Positions 40,706 to 48,396 of a stretch of 64,000 bases of DNA are shown piece by piece (position 1 is the first letter of the stretch; every line of letters begins with the position of its first letter). The notes beneath the pieces were generated by a model. That model made no database searches. It saw only the letters and a list, made by a program, of their open reading frames with translations, and was not told the origin of the DNA. Source of the stretch: Chromatiaceae bacterium (GTDB taxonomy: Bacteria > Pseudomonadota > Gammaproteobacteria > Chromatiales > Chromatiaceae); contig JACKMT010000004.1 of assembly GCA_024235255.1 (NCBI GenBank), positions 186,001 through 250,000 of the forward strand. The letters run 5' to 3'. Both the position numbers and the translations under genes were made by a program.

Positions 40706-41911
40706 GTGTCCACGCCAGAAATGGAAGAGTTTCGCAGAATCAAGCGCTTGCCGCCCTATGTTTTCAACATCGTAAATGAGTTGAAAGCGGCAGCACGAGC
40801 ACGCGGGGAGGATATCATTGATTTCGGTATGGGCAATCCGGATCAGGCAACGCCCGCGCATATCGTTGACAAGTTGGTGGAAGCCGCGCAGCGCAAGGAT
40901 ACGCATCGCTACTCGATGTCCCGTGGAATTCCGCGTCTGCGGGCGGCTATCTGCAAATGGTACCAGCGGCGTTTCGATGTCAAGCTGGATCCGGAGTCTC
41001 AGGCAATCGTTACCATCGGTTCCAAAGAGGGGCTGGCGCATCTCGCACTGGCCTGTGTCGGCCCGGGTGACTCGGTGTTGGTCCCCAATCCCTCCTATCC
41101 GATCCACCCTTACGGTTTCGTCATTGCCGGCGCCGATATTCGCCATGTACCGATGGTACCCGGAGTGGATTTCTTCGCTAAGCTGGAAGAGGCCATTCAC
41201 GACTCCTGGCCGCGTCCGAAGATGCTGGTGTTGAATTTTCCGGCCAATCCCACCACCCAGTGCGTGGAGCTGGAGTTTTTCGAGAAGGTGGTGGAGATCG
41301 CGCGTGAGCACAATATCTGGGTCGTTCACGACCTGGCTTACGCGGATATCGTATTCGATGGTTATGTCGCACCTTCGATCCTTCAGGTACCCGGTGCCGA
41401 TGAAGTGGCGGTCGAGTTCTTTTCGCTGTCAAAAAGCTACAACATGCCCGGTTGGCGAGTGGGCTTCATGTGTGGCAACAAGACCCTGGTTGCGGCCCTG
41501 GCGCGCATGAAGTCCTACTTGGATTACGGCATGTTTACACCGATTCAGATCGCCGCGATAACGGCTCTGGATGGTCCCCAGGATTGCCTCGTCGATATCA
41601 GCAGAATGTATCAGCGCCGTCGGGACGTGCTGTGCGACGGACTGCTTTCCGCCGGATGGCCGATCGTAAAGCCCAAAGCCACTATGTTTTTATGGGCGCA
41701 AATTCCTGAGCAGTACCGCGCCATGGGTTCGTTGGAATTTTCCAAGAAGCTGCTTGCGGACGCCAAGGTGGCCGTCTCTCCCGGCATCGGATTTGGCGAA
41801 TATGGCGACGATCATATCCGCTTTGGATTGATAGAGAACGAGCATCGAACCCGGCAGGCGGTTCGCGGCATCCGCGATATGATGCGTCTCGATGCGAAGG
41901 CAGGAACCTGA
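40706..41911 (+). CDS. alaC: Alanine transaminase AlaC-type aminotransferase
   Basis: 401 aa, GTG start. It is a class I/II PLP aminotransferase: PLP lysine K243 in FFSLSKSYNMPGWRVGF, the NFPANPTTQCVELEFF segment, HDLAYADIVFDGY and the C-terminal Arg in DHIRFGLIENEHR. Full-length similarity is to AlaC/YfdZ, which makes alanine from pyruvate and glutamate. In many gammaproteobacteria this gene directly precedes hom and thrC. Here hom follows 46 bases later, but thrC is 12 kb away. Confidence 0.92.
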   Translation: MSTPEMEEFRRIKRLPPYVFNIVNELKAAARARGEDIIDFGMGNPDQATPAHIVDKLVEAAQRKDTHRYSMSRGIPRLRAAICKWYQRRFDVKLDPESQAIVTIGSKEGLAHLALACVGPGDSVLVPNPSYPIHPYGFVIAGADIRHVPMVPGVDFFAKLEEAIHDSWPRPKMLVLNFPANPTTQCVELEFFEKVVEIAREHNIWVVHDLAYADIVFDGYVAPSILQVPGADEVAVEFFSLSKSYNMPGWRVGFMCGNKTLVAALARMKSYLDYGMFTPIQIAAITALDGPQDCLVDISRMYQRRRDVLCDGLLSAGWPIVKPKATMFLWAQIPEQYRAMGSLEFSKKLLADAKVAVSPGIGFGEYGDDHIRFGLIENEHRTRQAVRGIRDMMRLDAKAGT

Positions 41912-41957
41912 GCGGCATTCGCAGACGGGTAAATTTAACTATGTCAGGAGAACAGGT

Positions 41958-43271
41958 TTGGAACCGGTCAAAGTAGGTCTGTTGGGACTGGGCACGGTCG
42001 GTGGCGGCACCGTCAATGTGCTGATGAGAAATGCCGAAGAGATCGCCCGAAGGGCAGGGCGGGGAATCCAGATCACCCACGCGGCAGCACGTGAATACAA
42101 TGCAGCGTCGATTCCTGAGATCGGACGCATCAACGTCTGCAACGATGCCTTTGCAGTCGTCGACAATCCAGACCTGGAGATCATCGTCGAACTGATCGGC
42201 GGCTACTCCCCGGCCAAAGAGCTGGTGCTGCGGGCTATTCAAAACGGCAAACATGTGGTGACCGCCAATAAAGCGTTGATCGCTCTGCACGGCAATGAGA
42301 TTTTCAAAGCGGCGCAGGAACAGGGGGTAACCGTTGCGTTTGAAGCTGCGGTGGCGGGTGGCATCCCGATCATCAAGGCGATGCGCGAGGGTCTCGCCGC
42401 TAATTGCATCCAGTGGGTGGCGGGCATCATCAACGGCACCGGCAACTTTATTCTGACCGAAATGCGCGAAAAGGGCCGGGCGTTTGCCGATGTGCTGGCT
42501 GAAGCGCAAGCGTTGGGTTACGCTGAAGCTGATCCCACGTTTGACGTGGAAGGAATAGATGCTGCGCACAAGCTCACCATCCTGGCGTCGATTGCGTTCG
42601 GTATTCCACTGCAGTTCGACAAGACCTACACCGAAGGGATAACCCGGATAGAACCCCAGGATGTAAATCATGCGGAGGCGCTGGGCTACCGGATAAAGCA
42701 CCTGGGTATCACGCGCCGGACGGATAATGGCGTGGAGATGCGGGTTCATCCCACGCTGGTGCCCGAACGCCGCTTGTTGGCCAATGTCAATGGCGTCATG
42801 AATGCGGTGTTGGTCAAAGGTGATGCAGTTGGGCCGACCCTCTATTACGGTGCAGGTGCCGGCGCGGAGCCGACCGCATCGGCGGTGGTGGCCGATCTGG
42901 TCGATGTGGTTCGTGCCTTGACCACCGACCCGGAAAACCGCGTCCCTCACCTTGCATTCCATCCCGGTGAACTGTCGGATCTGCCGATCCTGCCTATGGA
43001 TGCAGTCGAGACGGCTTTTTACCTCCGGCTCACGGTGGTCGACGAACCGGGTGTCATGGCCCGGATCGCGGGTATTCTCGGCGATGCCGGTATCAGCATC
43101 GAGGCGATTCAGCAGAAGGAGCCAGCCATGGGAGGCGTGGAGATATCCCTGATTCTGTTGACACGGCGGGTGCGAGAGGGCGATATGATGCAAGCGATAG
43201 CGCTGATCGAGCAACTCGACTCGGTGACCGGCAAGGTGGTCTATATTCGTGTAGAACATCTGGCAGGGTGA
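41958..43271 (+). CDS. hom: Homoserine dehydrogenase
   Basis: 437 aa. TTG at 41958 is chosen because AGGAG lies 7 bases upstream and it gives the expected start LEPVKVGLLGLGTVGGGTV (NAD(P) Rossmann loop); the longer frame from 41892 overlaps alaC. Catalytic-domain motifs are VVTANKALIALHG, AAVAGGIPIIKAMREG, INGTGNFILTEM and YAEADPTFDVEGIDAAHKL. A C-terminal ACT domain (GVMARIAGILGDAGISIEA) should bind threonine. It reduces aspartate semialdehyde to homoserine. Confidence 0.97.
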   Translation: MEPVKVGLLGLGTVGGGTVNVLMRNAEEIARRAGRGIQITHAAAREYNAASIPEIGRINVCNDAFAVVDNPDLEIIVELIGGYSPAKELVLRAIQNGKHVVTANKALIALHGNEIFKAAQEQGVTVAFEAAVAGGIPIIKAMREGLAANCIQWVAGIINGTGNFILTEMREKGRAFADVLAEAQALGYAEADPTFDVEGIDAAHKLTILASIAFGIPLQFDKTYTEGITRIEPQDVNHAEALGYRIKHLGITRRTDNGVEMRVHPTLVPERRLLANVNGVMNAVLVKGDAVGPTLYYGAGAGAEPTASAVVADLVDVVRALTTDPENRVPHLAFHPGELSDLPILPMDAVETAFYLRLTVVDEPGVMARIAGILGDAGISIEAIQQKEPAMGGVEISLILLTRRVREGDMMQAIALIEQLDSVTGKVVYIRVEHLAG

Positions 43272-43324
43272 GTTTCACCAATCCAGTCGGTACAATCTGC
43301 TGACTGCGACGAGGTAGTACGGTA

Positions 43325-44347
43325 ATGTCACACACCTCGCTGCATATTCTGGTGCCTGGCCTGGCAGCATCAATGCCGGGAATCGATCAGCTCTCTCCAC
43401 CGCTAGCTCAAGCCACTGTGCAGCGTTTTCTGAACAGAGCCGATATGGATCGGGTCCCCGGATACGACTTGGAGTCGACGCTTTGTCAGCTGTTTGGCAT
43501 TGAACAAAACGAACATGGTAATTTTCCGCTTGCTGCGCTGCGCCGGGCGGGCACGCGCAACATAGATAAACGTCTCTGGTTGCAGGCGGAGCCGGTCTGT
43601 TTGCGCCCCGATCAGAGGCGGCTGCTGCTGTATGATTGCCGGGACTTGGACGTCAGCACCGATGAACTGAATGCGCTGGCCGGACTTTTCATCAACCACT
43701 TTGAATCCGAAGGGTGGTTGGTGGAAGCTGACGATCCCTACTGCTGGTATATATCCCCTGACGGGCCGACAGCGATCAGCAGTCACAGCCTGGGCGATGT
43801 GTTCGGGCGGAGCATGGATCTGTTCCTGCCCCAGGGAAAGGATCGCCTGCGTTGGCACAGGCTGCTCAACGAAGTTCAGATGCTGTTCTTCGATACTGAG
43901 GTTAATCGGCTGCGGGAGGCAGCGGGCAAAATGCCGGTTAGTGGACTCTGGTTCTCCGGTTTCGGCTATTCACCGGAGCCTGTTTCGTCGCAATACCGGC
44001 GCATATTCGGCAATGACTCGCTGACGGCTGGATTGGCGCAATGCACGGCTACACCGTTGCACGGAATTCATGAGTGTAACAAACAGTTATTGCCAACGGC
44101 CGGAGCCAGCCTTGTCGTATACCCTGAGCTCCAGCGCCCGGTGTGGCGGGCGGATACCTGTGACTGGGCAGAAAAGGTTGGTGAATTTGGCAGGTGGCTG
44201 GAACTACGGCTGGATGAATTAATGCATGACCGGCAGAATGAACTTTGGCTATATCCTTGTGATGGGCGGGTGTTTCGCTACAACAAATTTAGCCATTTTC
44301 GTTTCTGGCGGCCTTCCAGGCCGCTCTCAACATGGCTCAAGGCATAA
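43325..44347 (+). CDS. RpfE-like protein (COG4255 type)
   Basis: 340 aa. The opening HILVPGLAASMPGIDQL and segments VYPELQRPVWRADTCDWA and ELWLYPCDGRVFRYNKFSHF fit a family loosely annotated as RpfE or phosphoglycerate-mutase-like regulatory proteins. I see no catalytic motif of a mutase. No signal peptide is present, so it should be cytoplasmic. It follows hom by 53 bases on the same strand. The function of the family is not established. Confidence 0.7.
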   Translation: MSHTSLHILVPGLAASMPGIDQLSPPLAQATVQRFLNRADMDRVPGYDLESTLCQLFGIEQNEHGNFPLAALRRAGTRNIDKRLWLQAEPVCLRPDQRRLLLYDCRDLDVSTDELNALAGLFINHFESEGWLVEADDPYCWYISPDGPTAISSHSLGDVFGRSMDLFLPQGKDRLRWHRLLNEVQMLFFDTEVNRLREAAGKMPVSGLWFSGFGYSPEPVSSQYRRIFGNDSLTAGLAQCTATPLHGIHECNKQLLPTAGASLVVYPELQRPVWRADTCDWAEKVGEFGRWLELRLDELMHDRQNELWLYPCDGRVFRYNKFSHFRFWRPSRPLSTWLKA

Positions 44348-44387
44348 AAAATAGAACGGTTGCTACGCCTCTTTTAGCGCTTACAGC

Positions 44388-45353
44388 CTATTGGCCTTTT
44401 CCTTTGACTTTGTCCAGCAACTTCGAGAGGGTGTGCGACAGTTCGTGTGGCTGGAATTTTGGCACATAAGCATCCGCACCAACACCTTTTCCCAAGTTCT
44501 GGTTGGCGTCTGCGGTTAACGAAGAGTGCATGATCACTGGAATTTTAGCGAATCTTGGATCTTCCTTGATACGTCGTGTCAATACATAGCCATCCATTTC
44601 CGGCATCTCAACATCTGTCAGTATCAGTTGAATTTTATCGGCGATATTTATGCCGCTGGCCTCCGCCTGATCCGTTAGGCTGGTCAGAAGTTTCCATGCT
44701 TCCATGCCGTTAATGGTGCTAATGTATTTGACCCCCATTTTCTCGAGCGTTTTTTTGATCTGGTTACGGGCGACACTGGAGTCGTCGGCGAAAAGTACGG
44801 TTATGTCGTTGTTGCCAAGTGGCTCTATACCTTCATAGAACGACTCGTTGTCATAGAAACCTGCAGTCTCCGCCAGTACTTTTTCCACGTCCATGATCAT
44901 GACCAGATTGCCGTTGTTCAGTTCGGCTACGGCGGTTACCAATCCACCCAATCGGCTGGTCAGCATCTGAGGCGGAGCCTTTATCTCATCCCAATTTAGC
45001 CGCTCGATCATGTCTACAGAATCGACCAAAAAGCCCTGAATGTGCTTGTTGTACTCAGTGATCATCAAGATTTTCGGCTTGCTGGTCGTGCGAACGCCGC
45101 AAAACTTCTGCAGATTGATCACTGGCACCATGGTTCCCCGCAGGCTGACCATGCCCTCGACTGCCTCCGGCATATCGGGCGCATGCGTAATGACCGGTAC
45201 ATGCATCACTTCCCGAACCTTGAATACGTTTATGCCAAAGACCTCTTCCCGCCCGGTTTCGGTATCGTTTCCAAGACTAAAAAGCAGCACTTCTAGCCTG
45301 TTGGTGCCTGCCAACTGGGTACGTGCGTCAACAGACTGAATGAAACTGGTCAT
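44388..45353 (-). CDS. cheV: Chemotaxis coupling protein CheV
   Basis: 321 aa. An N-terminal CheW domain (EVLLFSLGNDTETGREEVFG, then MVSLRGTMVPVINLQKF) is fused to a receiver domain (VLFADDSSVARNQIKKTLE, phospho-Asp in LILTDVEMPEMDGY, Lys in DAYVPKFQP). CheV couples chemoreceptors to CheA and is tuned by phosphorylation. The ATG has AGGAG upstream. It implies that the organism is motile, although no other chemotaxis gene is in the window. Confidence 0.96.
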   Translation of the reverse strand: MTSFIQSVDARTQLAGTNRLEVLLFSLGNDTETGREEVFGINVFKVREVMHVPVITHAPDMPEAVEGMVSLRGTMVPVINLQKFCGVRTTSKPKILMITEYNKHIQGFLVDSVDMIERLNWDEIKAPPQMLTSRLGGLVTAVAELNNGNLVMIMDVEKVLAETAGFYDNESFYEGIEPLGNNDITVLFADDSSVARNQIKKTLEKMGVKYISTINGMEAWKLLTSLTDQAEASGINIADKIQLILTDVEMPEMDGYVLTRRIKEDPRFAKIPVIMHSSLTADANQNLGKGVGADAYVPKFQPHELSHTLSKLLDKVKGKGQ

Positions 45354-45478
45354 GGCGACTCCTTAGTAGTGCGGAGAGATGCGAGAAAGATGAATTGCAA
45401 CAGAGTTCGGCACCTGCCGCTTAATCTTTAGCGTTGCAGATGCTTAGAGGGCGGGTATGTTCGATAGATAGGTAATAA

Positions 45479-45506
45479 AAAGCCCGCATCGACAGATACG
45501 GGCTTT
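45479..45506 (-). terminator. Rho-independent terminator for the sulfur-globule-like gene
   Basis: AAAGCCCG and CGGGCTTT form an 8-bp stem with a 12-base loop. Read on the minus strand it ends in CGGGCTTTTTATTACC, so the T-run serves the gene ending at 45522. Confidence 0.85.
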
Positions 45507-45521
45507 AAGGACGGAGCGGTT

Positions 45522-46046
45522 TCAGTTGGTTGGTCTGAAATTACTCCCAGGCGTTGGTGTATAGCCGCCACTGGCTGGCGGCATCGAGTAAGGCGTTGAC
45601 TGCGGAGCAGGTGTTGTATAACGCCCTGCGTCGTAAGCCGGCGCTGTCGGTGCTTGACTCGACTCCAGCTGCTGGATTCGCTCCTCCAGTGCCTTTATCT
45701 TGGCGTTAGAATCCCCTCCGTTGGGTGCGGCCGGCGCCGGTTGTTGCGGTGCGCCGTAACCGTACGCGGGAGCACCATAGCCGTATCCGGGAGCACCGTA
45801 CCCATATCCCGGAACAGCGTAACCGGGTGCGCCATAGCCATACCCCGGTCCACCGTAGTAGCGGTCATCGTAGTAATAGTCGTCGTCGTAATTCCGGTTG
45901 TTGCCGAACCATCTGGAAGGGTTCATCATCCTGGACGGATTCATCATGTTGAACGGGCCTCCCGCTATGGCCGTATCAGGGATAGACAAATTACCGACTC
46001 CAGCTGTTACCAGGGTACTCAATACGACAACTGCTTTCATTTTCAT
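45522..46046 (-). CDS. Exported Gly/Tyr/Pro repeat protein, sulfur-globule-protein-like
   Basis: 174 aa from ATG 46046, chosen for its GGGAGGA ribosome site; the longer frame to 46091 lacks one. A signal peptide (MKMKAVVVLSTLVT...TAIAGG) is followed by NMMNPSRMMNPSRWFG, an Asp/Tyr cluster (DDDYYYDDRYYGG) and repeats of GYGYGAPGY. A short coiled coil (NAKIKALEERIQQLESS) and a Pro/Thr-rich tail end it. This composition matches the structural proteins that coat periplasmic sulfur globules in purple sulfur bacteria (Sgp/CV1-CV2), and the host has soxB. A generic structural or adhesin role cannot be excluded. Confidence 0.7.
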   Translation of the reverse strand: MKMKAVVVLSTLVTAGVGNLSIPDTAIAGGPFNMMNPSRMMNPSRWFGNNRNYDDDYYYDDRYYGGPGYGYGAPGYAVPGYGYGAPGYGYGAPAYGYGAPQQPAPAAPNGGDSNAKIKALEERIQQLESSQAPTAPAYDAGRYTTPAPQSTPYSMPPASGGYTPTPGSNFRPTN

Positions 46047-46314
46047 GCTTCCATTCCTCCCGACTGAGTTTGTAAATTTATACGAATGCAACCTGATTTC
46101 TATCTCCAGGATCGTTATCTAGCACCCTCGATCAGCGCCTGTCAAATAGTTGAATAACGCGGGTTAATCGGTTTGTTTTTCCGAATATTTTTCCCATGAC
46201 TGAAATTTCCCCGAAGAGTTCTAAAGTTTGTCGTGCAGCCGGCCGCTGTCGCTGCAGCAGGCAGTTAACATGGGAATCCAGATCATTTGGAAGGTAATTG
46301 AGAAAGCGCTATGC

Positions 46315-46330
46315 TGTGAACTGTGTCACA
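46315..46330. promoter_or_regulatory. Perfect CRP/Vfr palindrome
   Basis: TGTGA-ACTGTG-TCACA is an exact match to the CRP 5-6-5 consensus, and the symmetry extends one base on each side (CTGTGA/TCACAG). It lies 41 bases before ATG 46372 of the subtilase-like gene and inside the longer open frame from 46228, which argues that the real start is at or after 46372. Confidence 0.65.
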
Positions 46331-46371
46331 GTATACGCGAAAGGTCATCCGTTTCGAACCAGGTATTAGCA

Positions 46372-48258
46372 ATGCAATCCATAAATAAAAATGAAGTGGT
46401 TGGTGTACGTTTGACCGAAAACGAATCGGCTTCCCCTCAAGGGATACATCCGAGGCAGCGTGGCGGCAAGGTGTGGGCAGCCTGTCGTTCTACCCGGTAC
46501 CTGAGGGAAGGCGCGAAATCGGTACTGATCTCCCTGGTTTGGATAGTCATGCCGATCATCACTCCCACAACAACCTGGGCAGATTATAAGTCTGATATTG
46601 GTTTTACTGCTTTGCAGGCAGAATTGGGCAACGGGATTCCGTTCGGCAGATCCATAGTGGTGACCCATACCGAGGCAAAGGTGATGACAACGCCGGAAGG
46701 TGGTGATGCGAGTCAGGCGGTCGCCACTTGGGTGCCAAATCCTGCTCATCCTGATTTAGTAGGCAAAACCCTGTTTAACAGCAGCACTCCGGTTCCATCG
46801 CTCTATTCGGGTCATGCCACTTCGGTGGGAGCACTGTTCTACGGCAATAATGCCTCGATATCGTCGGGCATAGAATGGGTGGAAAGCTATCTGGCCGACC
46901 ATTGGATAGATTCGGGGTTGCTGCTTGGCGGCATGGGTGATCTGGCGCCGCGCAGTACAGCCAGTCGCGTGGCTAACCACAGCTGGATCGGAAATACCGA
47001 CAATACCCGGGCGGGAGATCTGTTACGCCGGTTGGACTGGCTGATCGACAGAGACGAGTTCATACAGGTGGTTGGACTGAGCAATGGTGCTACAAATCCG
47101 CCGCTGCTGGCTGGCGCTTACAACGCACTAGCGGTGGGCCGAACCGATGGCAGGCACGGTTTAGGTTCCGGCTTCGTTGACGAAATTTATTCGGCCGGAC
47201 GAACCAAGCCAGACCTTGTGGTTCCACAGGGTACCACCAGTGCCGCTGCGCCTGTGGTGGCGGCGGCCAGTGTACTTCTGGCGGAGCACGGACAGAACAG
47301 CGTCGAACTCAGCAGCGATCCCGAGTTTTCGTCAAAATACAATCGGCGCAATATGCAGATATTCAACGCCAGCAGAAGCGAGGTAATCAAGGCTGTACTG
47401 ATGGCCGGTGCCGACCGGTCGACCGGGAACAGCACCGGTTTTGATATAACCGACTACAGGCAGACGGCGGAGAACCAGACGGACAACGGACTTGATCGCC
47501 GTTTCGGCGCCGGTCAACTCAATATCTTTAACAGTTACCACATTCTTGATGCCGGTGAGCAGAACAGTATTGAAGATAAGCCTGCCACCAGCGGTGCAAT
47601 CAATCTCTCTGGATTTGACTACGATCCCAGGTTCGGTGGCCTGAATAACTCCAACGGAAGAGCGACATATCAATTCAGCACCGGTCCCGGCAATAGTCGT
47701 ATTAATGCCTCTCTGGTGTGGAATATCCAGATAGACTCCGGTGACAATAACGCCTTTACCGGATTGGCCACACTGCACGATTTGGATCTTCTGCTTTATG
47801 ATATTACCGGCTCGGAAGCACTGTTAGTGGCTCACTCCTCGAGCCGTATTGAGAACAGCGAGCACATCTGGAGCGCATTGGAGAGCAATCGCCGTTACCT
47901 CCTGCGGGTTCAGGCGAATGAATCGGGCGGGGCGTTTCTTTGGGACTATGCACTGGCTTGGCGGATCGAAGTGGACAGCGACGATGACGGCATCCCGGAC
48001 AACTTCGACAACTGCACTCTGCGCAGCAACCCAGCTCAGACCGATACCGACAATGACGGCTATGGTAACAGCTGCGATCCCGACTACGACAATAATCTGG
48101 TAGTGAATTTCAACGACTTCATCATCATGCGGAACGCCTTCTATCAGGTGAATCAGAATATTGATCTGGATGGCAACGGCATTGTGAATTTCGCCGACAT
48201 GGCAATACTCCGGCAGATGCTCTACCAAGCGCCTGGCCCAAGCGGGTTGGCTCCCTGA
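46372..48258 (+). CDS. Subtilase-fold protein with degenerate triad, TSP3 and dockerin-like repeats
   Basis: 628 aa from ATG 46372; the frame is open back to TTG 46228, but a CRP site lies there. A late hydrophobic export helix (SVLISLVWIVMPIITPTTTWA) follows about 45 residues. The S8 fold is seen in HPDLVGKTLF, SGHATSVGALFYG (His148), VANHSWIG (oxyanion Asn) and PQGTTSAAAPVVAAAS (Ser290). The usual Asp-Thr-Gly is replaced by VVTHTEA near residue 99. The C-terminus has calcium-binding DSDDDGIPDNFDNC and DTDNDGYGNSCDPD repeats and a dockerin-like pair (NLVVNFNDFIIMRNAF; DLDGNGIVNFADMAILRQM). Confidence 0.8.
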   Translation: MQSINKNEVVGVRLTENESASPQGIHPRQRGGKVWAACRSTRYLREGAKSVLISLVWIVMPIITPTTTWADYKSDIGFTALQAELGNGIPFGRSIVVTHTEAKVMTTPEGGDASQAVATWVPNPAHPDLVGKTLFNSSTPVPSLYSGHATSVGALFYGNNASISSGIEWVESYLADHWIDSGLLLGGMGDLAPRSTASRVANHSWIGNTDNTRAGDLLRRLDWLIDRDEFIQVVGLSNGATNPPLLAGAYNALAVGRTDGRHGLGSGFVDEIYSAGRTKPDLVVPQGTTSAAAPVVAAASVLLAEHGQNSVELSSDPEFSSKYNRRNMQIFNASRSEVIKAVLMAGADRSTGNSTGFDITDYRQTAENQTDNGLDRRFGAGQLNIFNSYHILDAGEQNSIEDKPATSGAINLSGFDYDPRFGGLNNSNGRATYQFSTGPGNSRINASLVWNIQIDSGDNNAFTGLATLHDLDLLLYDITGSEALLVAHSSSRIENSEHIWSALESNRRYLLRVQANESGGAFLWDYALAWRIEVDSDDDGIPDNFDNCTLRSNPAQTDTDNDGYGNSCDPDYDNNLVVNFNDFIIMRNAFYQVNQNIDLDGNGIVNFADMAILRQMLYQAPGPSGLAP

Positions 48259-48396
48259 GAACAGCAAACCGGGATACAATGCCACTTAGACCCTGTTCGG
48301 ACCCTGCTATCCACCTCTGATCCAGTTGGAGAAGCGGGCGTCTGGATAAGCTGTGTGAGCTGGTGTTAGACTCTGCTCAAACATCCCTCCTCATTT

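Noticed and set aside
41682..43259. 525-codon minus-strand open frame opposite hom
   Set aside because: Long but entirely a shadow of the hom and alaC coding sequences; the plus-strand proteins are unmistakable.
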